Assembly: GCF_047302285.1 (NCBI RefSeq)
Contig: NZ_CP154845.1
Span: 248,001 to 312,000 of the forward strand
DNA length: 64,000 bases
Direction: 5' to 3'
From: Robertmurraya sp047302285
GTDB lineage: Bacteria; Bacillota; Bacilli; Bacillales; Cytobacillaceae
Numbering within the stretch: the stretch's first letter is position 1; each line of letters begins with the position of its first letter. The position numbers were made by a program, and so were the translations under genes. Shown here one piece after another: positions 6,896 to 15,745 of this stretch. The notes below the pieces were generated by a model. It was not told the origin of the DNA. It saw only the letters and a list, made by a program, of their open reading frames with translations, and made no database searches.

Positions 6896-8632
6896 CTATT
6901 CCACCTTATCTGCTGGTAGGGAAAATGAAATTTCCGTACCGATATCGACTTCGCTTTTAATTTGTAATGCAGCCGTCTCACCAAACATAATCGTTAAACG
7001 GCGATTTACGTTATATAAAGCAAGACCGGTTCCGCTTTCTGAAGTAATCGGATTTTTGCTTACTTGTTGTACTCTTTCTTTCGGCATTCCTACTCCATTA
7101 TCTTTTATTTGAATGAAGGTATCTTCTCCATGCTTCTCGATGATGATTTCCAAAATGCAATTGTTCTCTTTATCCTGCAACCCATGTTTGATGGCATTTT
7201 CAACGAGTGGTTGAAGGGTAAGAGGTGGGATGACCTGCGTTAAAACATCCTCTTCAATTTGATAGAAAACCTTTAGTTTGTTGGTAAAACGGACCTCCTC
7301 GATCGCAAGGTAGGCTTTCACATGCTTTAGCTCTTGCTCAAGAGTTGTCACTTTTTCTGTAGTACTCGCTAAATTCTTGCGGATGAACTTTGATAGGGAA
7401 ACAAGCAACTTTCTCGCCTTATCTGGATCTGTTCGTACAAGAGAAAGAATCGTGTTTAATGAATTAAAGAGAAAGTGTGGGCTAATTTGTGCTTGAAGTG
7501 CTTTGATTTCAGCTTCCTTTGCTAGGTGATAAGCATTGTCCGCATCGGCAATCTCAAGCTGATTGCTTAAAAGTGTACTTAGTCCAGTAATAAGCTCCAT
7601 AATGACAGGAGTGACTTCTTTTTCCGAACGAAAATAAAATTTCAACGTCCCAATGATCTCTCCTCTTTGTTTTAAAGGAGCAATAACTGCTGCACCGAGA
7701 GGACATCCATCAACGCGACAATGAATCATCTCTTTATTAGCGACAATGATTTCACCTTTTTGGATTGCATCAATCGTAATTTCTGTTTGAATCGGGATAT
7801 TGGCGCGATGATGATCTTCTCCTAATCCAACATGTGCGAGGATGTCTGTCGTATTCGTAATCGCCACTGCATTCGTATTGATTTCTTTATGGAGTATATG
7901 GCAAACAGTCCGTGCAGAATCAAAGGTCAATCCTTTTCGTAAATAAGCCAAGGTTTTGTCGGCAATTCTTAATGTTTTTTGCGCGAGAATGGCTCCGGCT
8001 TTTTCTTCCTCATTGACGACACTTTTAATAATTAAAAGAAAGAGTGCACTTCCTAGGCCATTTGCTATAATCATCGGAAGTCCGATAATCTCGACAAGTG
8101 CTGCTGCCTTTTCAAATGGACGGGAAGTGAGCAAAATGATGATCATTTGCACCGTTTCCGCAATCGCTCCAATCAGGAAGGCTGATTGTAAATGAAGCCG
8201 TTTGTGTCTTTTATGAAAGGAACCTGAAATCACTCCTGCGATAATGGCAGCGAGTCCACAAGAGAAGGCGGTAAAGCCACCTAATGTGAAGCGATGAATT
8301 CCGGCAATTAGCCCTGCACCGATCCCAACTTTATAACCTCCGAGGAGTCCGGCGATGACGATACCGACCACTCGGGAGTTCGCAATGGCTTCATCGGCAG
8401 CGAGTCCAGAAGCCCAAGGGTTAAATTGGAGACTATTAACACTTAACGTTAATCCGGAATAGGTTCCGATGATACCGAAAAATCCGAAGAAAAGGATGGC
8501 GGTAATCTGTTGTTTTCGATGAAGCTGTTCTTGGTAAATCATATCGCGAGAGAAACGAAATCTCGTCAGGATAAAGGCAATCATGACTAGAATTCCAAGA
8601 CGCTCCACCATCGTAATCAACAATTCGAACAT
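6896..8632 (-). CDS. lytS: LytS-type sensor histidine kinase
   Basis: A 578-residue membrane sensor kinase. The N-terminal 200 residues form the 5TMR-LYT membrane sensor domain (FELLITMVERLGILVMIAF ... GAGLIAGIHRF). A GAF-like segment follows (about 225-365), then the LytS-type His kinase core: AQISPHFLFNSLNTILSL with the phosphorylated His near residue 385, the N-box PLVENAIKHGL and the G-box DNGVGMP. It autophosphorylates and passes phosphate to LytT. Start ATG at 8632 has AAAGGAGG with 6-base spacing. LytS relatives sense extracellular pyruvate (B. subtilis LytS, E. coli BtsS); the signal here is inferred only by family. Confidence 0.92.
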   Translation of the reverse strand: MFELLITMVERLGILVMIAFILTRFRFSRDMIYQEQLHRKQQITAILFFGFFGIIGTYSGLTLSVNSLQFNPWASGLAADEAIANSRVVGIVIAGLLGGYKVGIGAGLIAGIHRFTLGGFTAFSCGLAAIIAGVISGSFHKRHKRLHLQSAFLIGAIAETVQMIIILLTSRPFEKAAALVEIIGLPMIIANGLGSALFLLIIKSVVNEEEKAGAILAQKTLRIADKTLAYLRKGLTFDSARTVCHILHKEINTNAVAITNTTDILAHVGLGEDHHRANIPIQTEITIDAIQKGEIIVANKEMIHCRVDGCPLGAAVIAPLKQRGEIIGTLKFYFRSEKEVTPVIMELITGLSTLLSNQLEIADADNAYHLAKEAEIKALQAQISPHFLFNSLNTILSLVRTDPDKARKLLVSLSKFIRKNLASTTEKVTTLEQELKHVKAYLAIEEVRFTNKLKVFYQIEEDVLTQVIPPLTLQPLVENAIKHGLQDKENNCILEIIIEKHGEDTFIQIKDNGVGMPKERVQQVSKNPITSESGTGLALYNVNRRLTIMFGETAALQIKSEVDIGTEISFSLPADKVE

Positions 8633-8840
8633 GAGAATCCTCCTTTACGTCGTGGCGTCTACCCACTGGATCATTATTTAGTAGTGTTAATTATACCAGC
8701 ATTCTTATGCTTCGGAACATGTTGTTTCCTCCGCTTATTTACACGAACTTAAAAAAACCCATCTTTCTCTTAACATTGCGTTTACAAATGATCTGTATAA
8801 TTTTTCATAGGACAATAGTTGTGTACTAGGAGGAATCCTT

Positions 8841-10583
8841 TTGAAAAAAAGCAGATTTAAAGCATTAACACCTTTGAAAAATATGAAAGGATCGGGTGAG
8901 AAATTCCTACAAAAGCTATCATTAGGGATGAGGCTATTTCTTTTGTTTATCTCCCTATTAATTCTAGCGGTTGTAGGTGTTGGAGTAAGCTCGTATATGA
9001 AAGCACAGGAAATCACGATGGATACGATCGAAAAAAGGTTAGTGAGAGAAACGGAGCTAATCGGTTATATCGCGGAAAATTTGAAGTTTGTCTATATTAG
9101 TGATGATGACTATTTTATGCAGCAACTAGAAAGTAGTGTTCGTTCTCAACAAGAGGTGCTGAAGAGAGAGGGAATTGAATCGGAAGTCATGTACATAGCT
9201 GATGGAGCCGCTATTCCTTTCAAGGTAAGTGAAGAAAGATTGCCTAATCTATCACCTGAGCTATTGAATGAAATAACCGGAATGAAAAATGGGCTCTTGC
9301 ATAAGAAGATAGATAATAAGGAATACACGATCACTTTTCGGGAGTTAAGGGAGGTAGGGGGAATCTATGTGATGTTGATTCCAACGAACTCTTATTTGGA
9401 ACCTGTTCAACAAATGATCTACTTTATCCTCATTGGGATTGGAATTAGCGTATTAGTCACAACGATTATTATTCTACTATTTGTTCGAACGGTTACGAAG
9501 CCTCTTAATATCCTACGCAATACGATGAGAGAGGTACGTGAAGGGAATTTCAAAATGACAACGGGAATTCATACAACGATTCCAGAAATCACGTCATTAC
9601 AAAAAAGCTATCATTCGATGATTGATCATATGAGTGGGATTATTCATGAACTGCAAGAGACGACGAAAGAATTATCTCAAACAGGTGGAGATTTAATGAA
9701 ATCATCTGAGCAAACGCTAGATTCAAGTCATCATCTAGTCTCCGCCATTGATTTGGTGAGGCTTGGTGCAGAGCAAACGGCTAGTAGTTCAGAGGATAAT
9801 GCCAATAGCTTTAAAGAGATGAAACAACTAATTGAAGCGATGATTGCCAAAATGGAAGAAATTTTTATAAGTTCTAATAATATGAATCAAACAGCTGAAG
9901 ATGGAGAAGTGAATATTAAAGAGTTAATCTCGATGATCTATCAGTTTGAGGAAGATTTTGAGCATTTGACGGGGACAATTACGGAAGTAAATCAATTCTC
10001 CAGTTCGATTACGAAGCTTGTCGGTTTAGTGCGTGGAATTTCAGAGCAAACGAAGCTGTTGGCATTGAATGCATCGATTGAAGCTGTGAGAGCAGGAGAG
10101 GCTGGAAAAGGATTTGCGGTCGTTGCTCAGGAGGTTCGCAAACTAGCAGAACAGTCTTCGAAAGCGACAGAAGATATCTCCAATGCAATTGGGAAAATGG
10201 AAAACAGTACGATCGGTGCAACGAAAGAATTTGAGCAAATGCTTGCTAAAATCAAAATCAACCTAAATATGGCTAGTGCTTCAAGAAGCTCCTTTGATGA
10301 GTTAATGAAAGAAATTGGTGAAGAAAGTAGTCGATTACAAGGAATGAAGGAAGAATTATCCCAGTTGGCTGGAATTTTGCCGAAGCTTGAACAAGCAACA
10401 GTAAGCTTCACTTCGATCTCACAAGAAACATTAGCAAGCTCAGAGGAAATGCTATCTGTTAGTGGGGACCAAATCGAGCAAATGGAAAGCACGAATCAAA
10501 TTGGGAAAAAGCTTCATCACTTATCTAAAACATTAACCGAAATGGCCAATCGTTTTCAATTTGAAAAGGGAGCAAAAACATAA
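8841..10583 (+). CDS. Methyl-accepting chemotaxis protein
   Basis: A 580-residue transmembrane chemoreceptor that would signal to CheA/CheW to bias flagellar rotation. The TTG start at 8841 is 7 bases after TAGGAGG. Order: cytoplasmic tail rich in Lys, TM1 at about 31-52, extracytoplasmic sensor of about 135 residues (a Cache-like fold is likely from size, not proven), TM2 at about 190-215, HAMP at 216-270, and the signalling coiled coil with the conserved tip EQTKLLALNASIEAVRAGE near residue 400. Candidate methylation Glu/Gln pairs occur on both sides. The first 30 residues before TM1 are unusually long. The ligand cannot be read from sequence. It is divergent from lytS. Confidence 0.93.
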   Translation: MKKSRFKALTPLKNMKGSGEKFLQKLSLGMRLFLLFISLLILAVVGVGVSSYMKAQEITMDTIEKRLVRETELIGYIAENLKFVYISDDDYFMQQLESSVRSQQEVLKREGIESEVMYIADGAAIPFKVSEERLPNLSPELLNEITGMKNGLLHKKIDNKEYTITFRELREVGGIYVMLIPTNSYLEPVQQMIYFILIGIGISVLVTTIIILLFVRTVTKPLNILRNTMREVREGNFKMTTGIHTTIPEITSLQKSYHSMIDHMSGIIHELQETTKELSQTGGDLMKSSEQTLDSSHHLVSAIDLVRLGAEQTASSSEDNANSFKEMKQLIEAMIAKMEEIFISSNNMNQTAEDGEVNIKELISMIYQFEEDFEHLTGTITEVNQFSSSITKLVGLVRGISEQTKLLALNASIEAVRAGEAGKGFAVVAQEVRKLAEQSSKATEDISNAIGKMENSTIGATKEFEQMLAKIKINLNMASASRSSFDELMKEIGEESSRLQGMKEELSQLAGILPKLEQATVSFTSISQETLASSEEMLSVSGDQIEQMESTNQIGKKLHHLSKTLTEMANRFQFEKGAKT

Positions 10584-10599
10584 AAAGGTGTGAAATCAA

Positions 10600-10640
10600 A
10601 ATCACTCAGGGGGAGAATCCCTTGAGTGATTGTTTTATTT
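10600..10640. terminator. Terminator between chemoreceptor gene and proline dehydrogenase gene
   Basis: AATCACTCA (10600-10608) pairs with TGAGTGATT (10623-10631), extended by GGGG/CCCT, followed by GTTTTATTTT. It sits between two convergent genes and has a U-rich tail on the plus strand. Confidence 0.85.
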
Positions 10641-10647
10641 TATTGCA

Positions 10648-11571
10648 CTATTTTTTTGAGAAAAATCCTCTTAACGCAAACCCGACGTTTTGTGGTCTTT
10701 CTGCTAAGCGGCGCATGAAATAGCCGAACCAATCATCCCCGAATGGGACGTAGACACGCATTTTATACCCTTCTTTTACAAGGCTTTCCTGTAGTTCCTC
10801 GCGGAAACCATAGAGCATTTGGAATTCAAATTGATCACGAGGGATTTTGTTGTCCGTTGCAAATTTCTTTACCTTAGCGATGATATGATGATCATGTGAA
10901 GCAATCGCTGTGTAACTGCCACTTTGCAAATGCGCTTTAATCATCTCCATATAATTTTCATCTATCTCTTTTTTATCCTGATAAGCAACGGATGGATCTT
11001 CTTTATAGGCGCCTTTTACGAGTCGAAGCGAAATGCCCTTTAAAGCCCTTACATCATCGAGAGCACGATGCAAGTATGCTTGAATAACCGTACCAACATT
11101 ATCAAACCCATACACTTCCCGGAGTTCTCGCAATATATCTAATGTTACCTGGCAATGGGAGTAGTCTTCCATATCGATTCGGACGAAATTATTCGTTCTT
11201 TTCGCCGCATCAAGAATTTGGCACATATTTTTTACACAGAAATCGCGATCAATATCTAGTCCAAGCTGCGTCATTTTTACCGATAAATGACTTTGTACGC
11301 CTGCTTTCCCAATCGCTTCAAGCGTGCGAACATTGTATTCTGTCGCAAGCAATGCTTCTTCCGTACTACTGACAAACTCTCCTAAATGGTCCAAAGTGCA
11401 TAGGATTCCTTTGTCATTGAGTTCCTTCACCGAATGAATCGCATCCTCAATCGTCATCCCTGCAACCACCTGTGCGGCACCAAATTTCAGTCCCCATTTT
11501 CTAGCAGCTTTGTTCAACCCTTTATGTTGAGATACATAGAGAAAAAAATTTTTAGAAACAGTCGCTATCAT
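10648..11571 (-). CDS. Proline dehydrogenase
   Basis: A 307-residue FAD-dependent proline dehydrogenase, the first step of proline catabolism: L-proline to pyrroline-5-carboxylate with electrons to quinone. The size matches the monofunctional Bacillus enzymes PutB and FadM. Recognisable parts of the PRODH barrel are LDHLGE near residue 60, VRIDMEDY, DVGT-like NVGTVIQAYL, LRLVKGAYKED, IASHD and the C-terminal YVPFGDDWFGYFMRRLAERPQN. ATG at 11571 is taken because GGGGGAAATGGT precedes it; the frame extends further upstream without a site. A textbook sigma-54 promoter lies about 90 bases upstream, and a sigma-54 activator gene is divergent. No P5C dehydrogenase gene is in the window. Confidence 0.93.
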   Translation of the reverse strand: MIATVSKNFFLYVSQHKGLNKAARKWGLKFGAAQVVAGMTIEDAIHSVKELNDKGILCTLDHLGEFVSSTEEALLATEYNVRTLEAIGKAGVQSHLSVKMTQLGLDIDRDFCVKNMCQILDAAKRTNNFVRIDMEDYSHCQVTLDILRELREVYGFDNVGTVIQAYLHRALDDVRALKGISLRLVKGAYKEDPSVAYQDKKEIDENYMEMIKAHLQSGSYTAIASHDHHIIAKVKKFATDNKIPRDQFEFQMLYGFREELQESLVKEGYKMRVYVPFGDDWFGYFMRRLAERPQNVGFALRGFFSKK

Positions 11572-11662
11572 ACCATTTCCCCCATTTATATATATTTTCC
11601 AATGGCAAACTTTCACCTTGTAAACGGTGATGCTCAAGAATACACGCTGGTATTCATACTTT

Positions 11663-11679
11663 TGCAAAAATCGTGCCAA
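11663..11679 (-). promoter_or_regulatory. Sigma-54 (SigL) -24/-12 promoter of the proline dehydrogenase gene
   Basis: On the minus strand the 17-mer TTGGCACGATTTTTGCA matches the sigma-54 consensus TTGGCAC-N5-TTGCA exactly, with GG and GC the required distance apart. It faces the proline dehydrogenase gene, whose start is about 90 bases downstream. The divergent gene encodes a sigma-54 activator, which should act from sites further upstream (11700-11900). I do not see an unambiguous inverted-repeat activator site there. Confidence 0.9.
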
Positions 11680-11964
11680 TATTTAATATTAAGAAAATAT
11701 TTATTTCACAATGTACGAAAAGGGATTAATAGTTCAAACGAAGTCGTTAGCAAATCACATCCTGCTTATTTAAATAAGAGGAAGTCTTCCGAATTTTCGT
11801 TTTTTAATTTGAAGTGCGCTATCAAGAAATTAATTCATTATATAAAATATTCTTTACATGTTGTTTTTGAGACTGTATTGTTTGGTTAACAAAAGTGTTT
11901 AGAAGTGTATACTTTTTATACAAAAATGAGAAATATTGCTTATATAAAAGGTGGGTCGATGTAC

Positions 11965-13344
11965 ATGGAAGATCGTTTTGTAGTTCAAACGTTAGATGCG
12001 ATTTTATCTTCTTTGGAAGAAGCGATTTCAGTCGTGAATACAAAAGGTGAATTGGTTTATTGGAATGAAGCGGCAGAAAGAACCTATCAAATAAATAAAG
12101 AAGAAATTATAGGTCGAAATATCCGCGATTTTTTTCAACAAGAGGATGTCATGCATCTAAAGGTTTTAGCGACACATAAGCCTGTCCGTGATGTATACCA
12201 TGTGCCTAGAGCTGACAAACATGTCCTGATCAGTACAAGTCTTCTCTATAATGAAGAAAAAGAAGTGATCGGAAGCTTATCGATTGAAAAAGATATTACT
12301 GCGACGATTCAATTAAATGAAAAGTTGTCATCTGCTTCGAAAGAATTACAGCAGTTAAGACAACATATCAATCAACAGCATGACGATCCTTTCTCAAAAA
12401 TCAAAGGGGTTCATGCCTCGATACAACACATCATTCATCAGGCAAAAAAAATGGCGAAGTCAGATGCGACCGTTCTCATTAGTGGGGATAGCGGTGTAGG
12501 GAAGGAACTATTTGCTCATGCGATTCACGAGAAAAGTGTGAGAAAGGAAAAACCGTTTATCCCGATTAATTGTGGCGCAATTCCGAATGCCTTGTTTGAA
12601 AGTGAGCTTTTTGGCTATGAATCAGGAGCTTATACAGGTGCTTCAAGGGGTGGAAAACCAGGGAAGTTAGAGTTGGCGAATGGAGGAACCTTGTTCTTAG
12701 ATGAAGTGGGGGAGCTTCCTCTTGATATGCAGGTGAAATTACTACGAGTTTTGCAAGATAAAGAAGTCTATCGCATTGGCGGACTTAATCCGAAAAAAGT
12801 TGATATTAGAGTCATTGCAGCGACCAATCGAACGTTAGAAAAAATGGTCGCAGAAGGAACCTTCCGTTCGGACTTGTATTATCGTTTAAATGTATTTTCC
12901 GTAAAGATTCCTCCTCTACGAGAGAGGAGAGAGGATATTCCTTTACTCGTCTATGATTTTCTCGAAGAGTTTTCCTTCAAATATCAAAAACAAGATTACA
13001 CCATTAATAAAGATGCATTATCGATCATGCTTGATTACGATTGGCCTGGTAATATTCGTGAGCTTCGCAATTTAATAGAAAGGCTAGTCGTGTTGAACGA
13101 AAGTGGGGAAATAACAGAAACTGACCTTTATCAAGTCCTTCATGTTGGGGAGGAGCCTTCTGTTCATCTTGATTTACAGGTCGCTTCACTGACTGCAGAG
13201 AAGGAAAGGCTGGAGAAGGAACGAATTATGGAAACGCTCCAAAGTACATTTGGAAATAAGAGTATTACCGCAAAGAGATTGGGGATGTCACGTGCGACCC
13301 TTTATAAAAAAATGAAAAAGTACGGAATTGTATTTGAAAAATGA
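11965..13344 (+). CDS. PAS-containing sigma-54-dependent activator
   Basis: A 459-residue enhancer-binding protein. A PAS domain (about 10-115) is followed by a short coiled linker, the AAA+ domain and a Fis-type HTH at the C-terminus (SITAKRLGMSRATLYKKMKK). The AAA+ part has Walker A GDSGVGKE, the sigma-54-contacting loop GAYTGA (a permitted variant of GAFTGA), Walker B DEVGELP and the arginine-finger region FRSDLYYRLNVF. Two ATGs (11959, 11965) follow AAAGGTGGG; the second has better spacing. It is divergent from proline dehydrogenase and probably activates its sigma-54 promoter in response to proline or a related signal through PAS. B. subtilis uses PutR (not a sigma-54 activator) for proline; this is closer to RocR in architecture. 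Confidence 0.9.
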   Translation: MEDRFVVQTLDAILSSLEEAISVVNTKGELVYWNEAAERTYQINKEEIIGRNIRDFFQQEDVMHLKVLATHKPVRDVYHVPRADKHVLISTSLLYNEEKEVIGSLSIEKDITATIQLNEKLSSASKELQQLRQHINQQHDDPFSKIKGVHASIQHIIHQAKKMAKSDATVLISGDSGVGKELFAHAIHEKSVRKEKPFIPINCGAIPNALFESELFGYESGAYTGASRGGKPGKLELANGGTLFLDEVGELPLDMQVKLLRVLQDKEVYRIGGLNPKKVDIRVIAATNRTLEKMVAEGTFRSDLYYRLNVFSVKIPPLRERREDIPLLVYDFLEEFSFKYQKQDYTINKDALSIMLDYDWPGNIRELRNLIERLVVLNESGEITETDLYQVLHVGEEPSVHLDLQVASLTAEKERLEKERIMETLQSTFGNKSITAKRLGMSRATLYKKMKKYGIVFEK

Positions 13345-13358
13345 TAGGGAGAGAGACG

Positions 13359-14255
13359 ATGCATATTCCTAGTTCATTTCGGAAAAAAATGATCGGAGCC
13401 TTTCGTGATCAAGGTTCACTCTGGTTAGAGAATCTTGAAGAAAAGGTGAACCATTATTTAGCAAAATGGAATTTAATCTCCATGGGGCCTGTTTCAAATT
13501 TGTCTTACAACTATGTATTACATGTGATAGATGAAACCGGGGTGGAGCGGATTTTAAAAATAGCTCTATCTAGTAGTGAATTGAGGAATGAAATAAGAGC
13601 ATTGCAAGTATACGATGGGAACGGATGCTGTAAGCTTTTAAAAGCAGATGAAGAGAAGGGAGTCATTCTGTTAGAAAAATTCGTTCCAGGAAAGATGCTT
13701 TCAGAGTTAAAGGACGAAGAGCAAGTACTAGAGCAATTTATGAAGGTTTGGAAAGCGATCCGACGAGAAGCGCCAAAGGAGAACGATCTTCCATCGATTG
13801 AACAATGGGCTTCTAAGCTTCTAGCTTGCAGGCAAACAGATGAATATTTAAACGGACAGTTTTCTGAGGAAATTCTAGGTCTAGCCGAGCGTTATTTTGT
13901 AGAAATCAATGATACGACAGAATTGCTCCATGGAGATCTTCATCATGAAAATATTCTTTTTTCCGAGGATAAAGGGTGGATGGCGATTGATCCGAAGGGC
14001 GTTATCGGAGATCAGTATTTTGATGTTGTCTCCTTCCTTATGAATCATCTTCATGAAAAAGAAAATCCGAAGAAAGTGCTCAAGGAAAGAGTCGATACGC
14101 TTTCGTCTGGATTGTCATTTAACCGCGAACGCCTTTTAAAAGCGGGATTAGCAATGACGACGTTGTCTGCTTTTTGGAGTGTGGAGGAATCAGATTCGAA
14201 ATGGGTGCAAACCTATGAGTATGCTTTATGGTTTCGCGAATGGCTAGAAATGTAA
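13359..14255 (+). CDS. APH-type (aminoglycoside/hydroxyurea) kinase-like phosphotransferase
   Basis: A 298-residue protein with the phosphotransferase fold: nucleotide-binding N-lobe (about 40-110), then the catalytic loop LLHGDLHHENILF and metal-binding segment MAIDPKGVIGDQYFDV. The layout resembles the APH(6)/hydroxyurea phosphotransferase family, which phosphorylates small hydroxylated compounds in the cytoplasm. Actual resistance activity cannot be inferred; many chromosomal Bacillus members are of unknown substrate. ATG at 13359 follows GGGAGAGAG. It begins 14 bases after the activator gene and ends just before msrAB, so the three may be one transcript. Confidence 0.8.
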   Translation: MHIPSSFRKKMIGAFRDQGSLWLENLEEKVNHYLAKWNLISMGPVSNLSYNYVLHVIDETGVERILKIALSSSELRNEIRALQVYDGNGCCKLLKADEEKGVILLEKFVPGKMLSELKDEEQVLEQFMKVWKAIRREAPKENDLPSIEQWASKLLACRQTDEYLNGQFSEEILGLAERYFVEINDTTELLHGDLHHENILFSEDKGWMAIDPKGVIGDQYFDVVSFLMNHLHEKENPKKVLKERVDTLSSGLSFNRERLLKAGLAMTTLSAFWSVEESDSKWVQTYEYALWFREWLEM

Positions 14256-14266
14256 GGAGGATGGTT

Positions 14267-15223
14267 ATGGTGGAACAATGGGAAAAAGCGACCTTTGCAG
14301 GAGGGTGTTTTTGGTGTATGGTCCAGCCTTTTGACGAACATCCTGGAATCAAAGAAGTGATTTCAGGTTACACAGGAGGGCATAAGGAGAATCCATCGTA
14401 TGAAGAAGTGTGTTCTGAAACAACAGGCCATTATGAAGCTGTTCAAATTACCTTTGATCCGGCAGTTATGCCTTATGAGAAACTTCTTGAAATGTATTGG
14501 CAACAAATTGATCCAACAGATGCTGAAGGTCAATTTAATGACCGGGGCTCTTCATACCGAACGGCCATTTTTTACCACCGTGAGGCTCAGAGAATAGCAG
14601 CAGAGAAATCGAAAGCAGGGTTAGCGGCAAGCGGCCAGTTTTCAAAGCCGATCGCGACGAAAATTTTACCAGCAAGTCCTTTTTATCCAGCAGAAGATAA
14701 ACATCAAGAGTATTATAAAAAGAATCCTTTTCATTATCAATTGTATAAGGAAGGTTCAGGGAGAGCGCGGTTTATTCGCGAAAATTGGAAGATGACTCCA
14801 TCAGATGAGGAGCTTCGCAACAGATTGACTCCTCTACAGTATGAAGTGACCCGAAATAATGCGACAGAGCCGCCTTTTCAAAATGAGTATTGGGATCAGG
14901 AAGAGGAAGGCATTTATGTTGATATCATTTCTGGTGAACCATTGTTTAGCTCCCTCGATAAATATGATGCAGGCTGTGGCTGGCCGAGCTTCACGAAACC
15001 ACTCCGGCGAACGGAGTTGGAAGAGAAATTTGATACCTCCCACGGAATGCGAAGGATTGAAGTTCGTTCGAAAACCTCTGATGCTCATCTTGGTCATGTC
15101 TTCGATGATGGACCTGGACCGGATCGGGCCCGCTATTGCATCAATTCAGCCGCATTGAAATTTATACCTAAAAGTAAGCTTGTGGAAGAAGGGTATGGCC
15201 AGTATTTGAACCATTTTGAATGA
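14267..15223 (+). CDS. msrAB: Bifunctional methionine sulfoxide reductase MsrA-MsrB fusion
   Basis: A 318-residue fusion. The MsrA domain (about 5-165) has the GGCFWC active site with catalytic Cys14 and reduces the S-epimer of methionine sulfoxide; the MsrB domain (about 180-310) has DAGCGWPSF, HLGHVFDDGP and RYCINSAAL with its catalytic Cys and reduces the R-epimer. The usual zinc-binding CxxC pairs of MsrB are replaced (GIYVDIISGEPLF; SDAHLGHVF), so this is the zinc-free MsrB form. ATG at 14267 is placed by AAGGAGG at 14253-14259; an ATG at 14261 is too close. It repairs oxidised proteins in the cytoplasm using thioredoxin. It follows the APH-like kinase by 11 bases. Confidence 0.93.
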   Translation: MVEQWEKATFAGGCFWCMVQPFDEHPGIKEVISGYTGGHKENPSYEEVCSETTGHYEAVQITFDPAVMPYEKLLEMYWQQIDPTDAEGQFNDRGSSYRTAIFYHREAQRIAAEKSKAGLAASGQFSKPIATKILPASPFYPAEDKHQEYYKKNPFHYQLYKEGSGRARFIRENWKMTPSDEELRNRLTPLQYEVTRNNATEPPFQNEYWDQEEEGIYVDIISGEPLFSSLDKYDAGCGWPSFTKPLRRTELEEKFDTSHGMRRIEVRSKTSDAHLGHVFDDGPGPDRARYCINSAALKFIPKSKLVEEGYGQYLNHFE

Positions 15224-15276
15224 AAAGAGGCTGGGTCAAAAATTCGGTGGTAACGACTTTTTGATTCCAGTTTGAA

Positions 15277-15534
15277 CTGTATAAAGTGTTCGTATAAACA
15301 GTTGGCGTATCGGTATGAAAAAACAACAGGAAAAATTCCGCTTAATGAGCAACCATCATGAAAAAGAGCCGAAATAACAGGAAAAACTCCTGCTATGTAC
15401 TGAAAAAATGCCAAAAGAAACGATTTTGCCCTCCATAAGCGGAAAATCTTCCGTTATTTCGCCTAAAAGGGAGTCCAATGAGGAGATAACAGGAAAAATT
15501 CCGCTTAATGGTGAGAGGTGGTTGGAGTAAAATA
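15277..15534. repeat. Intergenic repeat, intact copy A
   Basis: About 258 bases nearly identical over most of their length to a copy at 33939-34141, with the first 60 bases also matched at 32291-32351. Inside are short units reading ATAACAGGAAAAATTCCGCTTA or its inverse, each an imperfect palindrome; intact AACAGGAAAAATTCCG occurs at 15325-15340 and 15488-15503. Apparent open frames crossing it have no ribosome binding sites and are dismissed. It fills most of the 522-base gap between msrAB and the MMPL gene. Confidence 0.8.
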
Positions 15535-15668
15535 GGGTCTTCTAGTAGAAATTTAGATAAAGCGGAAATCGATGTGGCTTCTTGAAGGCTAATTTGCGTT
15601 GCACTCGATTTTTTGTACCAGGAAAATCGAAGGTCTTGCGTTAATGGCAAAATTAACAGACAAAAATA

Positions 15669-15714
15669 GAGAAAGGTGAATTTGAGTACCCTCAGGATTC
15701 ACCTTTCTCATTAT
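15669..15714. terminator. Terminator between repeat A and the MMPL gene
   Basis: GAGAAAGGTGAAT (15669-15681) pairs with ATTCACCTTTCTC (15697-15709), followed by ATTATTTT on the plus strand. It lies 32 bases past the MMPL stop codon and can end transcription from either side. Confidence 0.8.
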
Positions 15715-15745
15715 TTTGAAGCTAGTTATGTCCCTGCCTCTTTGT

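Noticed and set aside
11434..11889. 151-codon frame on the plus strand over the proline dehydrogenase promoter
   Set aside because: Overlaps the start of the dehydrogenase gene on the other strand and the sigma-54 promoter, has no ribosome site and no family resemblance.
15133..15650. Open frames on the minus strand across the intergenic repeat
   Set aside because: They run through repeat units and msrAB, have no ribosome binding sites, and similar frames appear wherever the repeat occurs; spurious.
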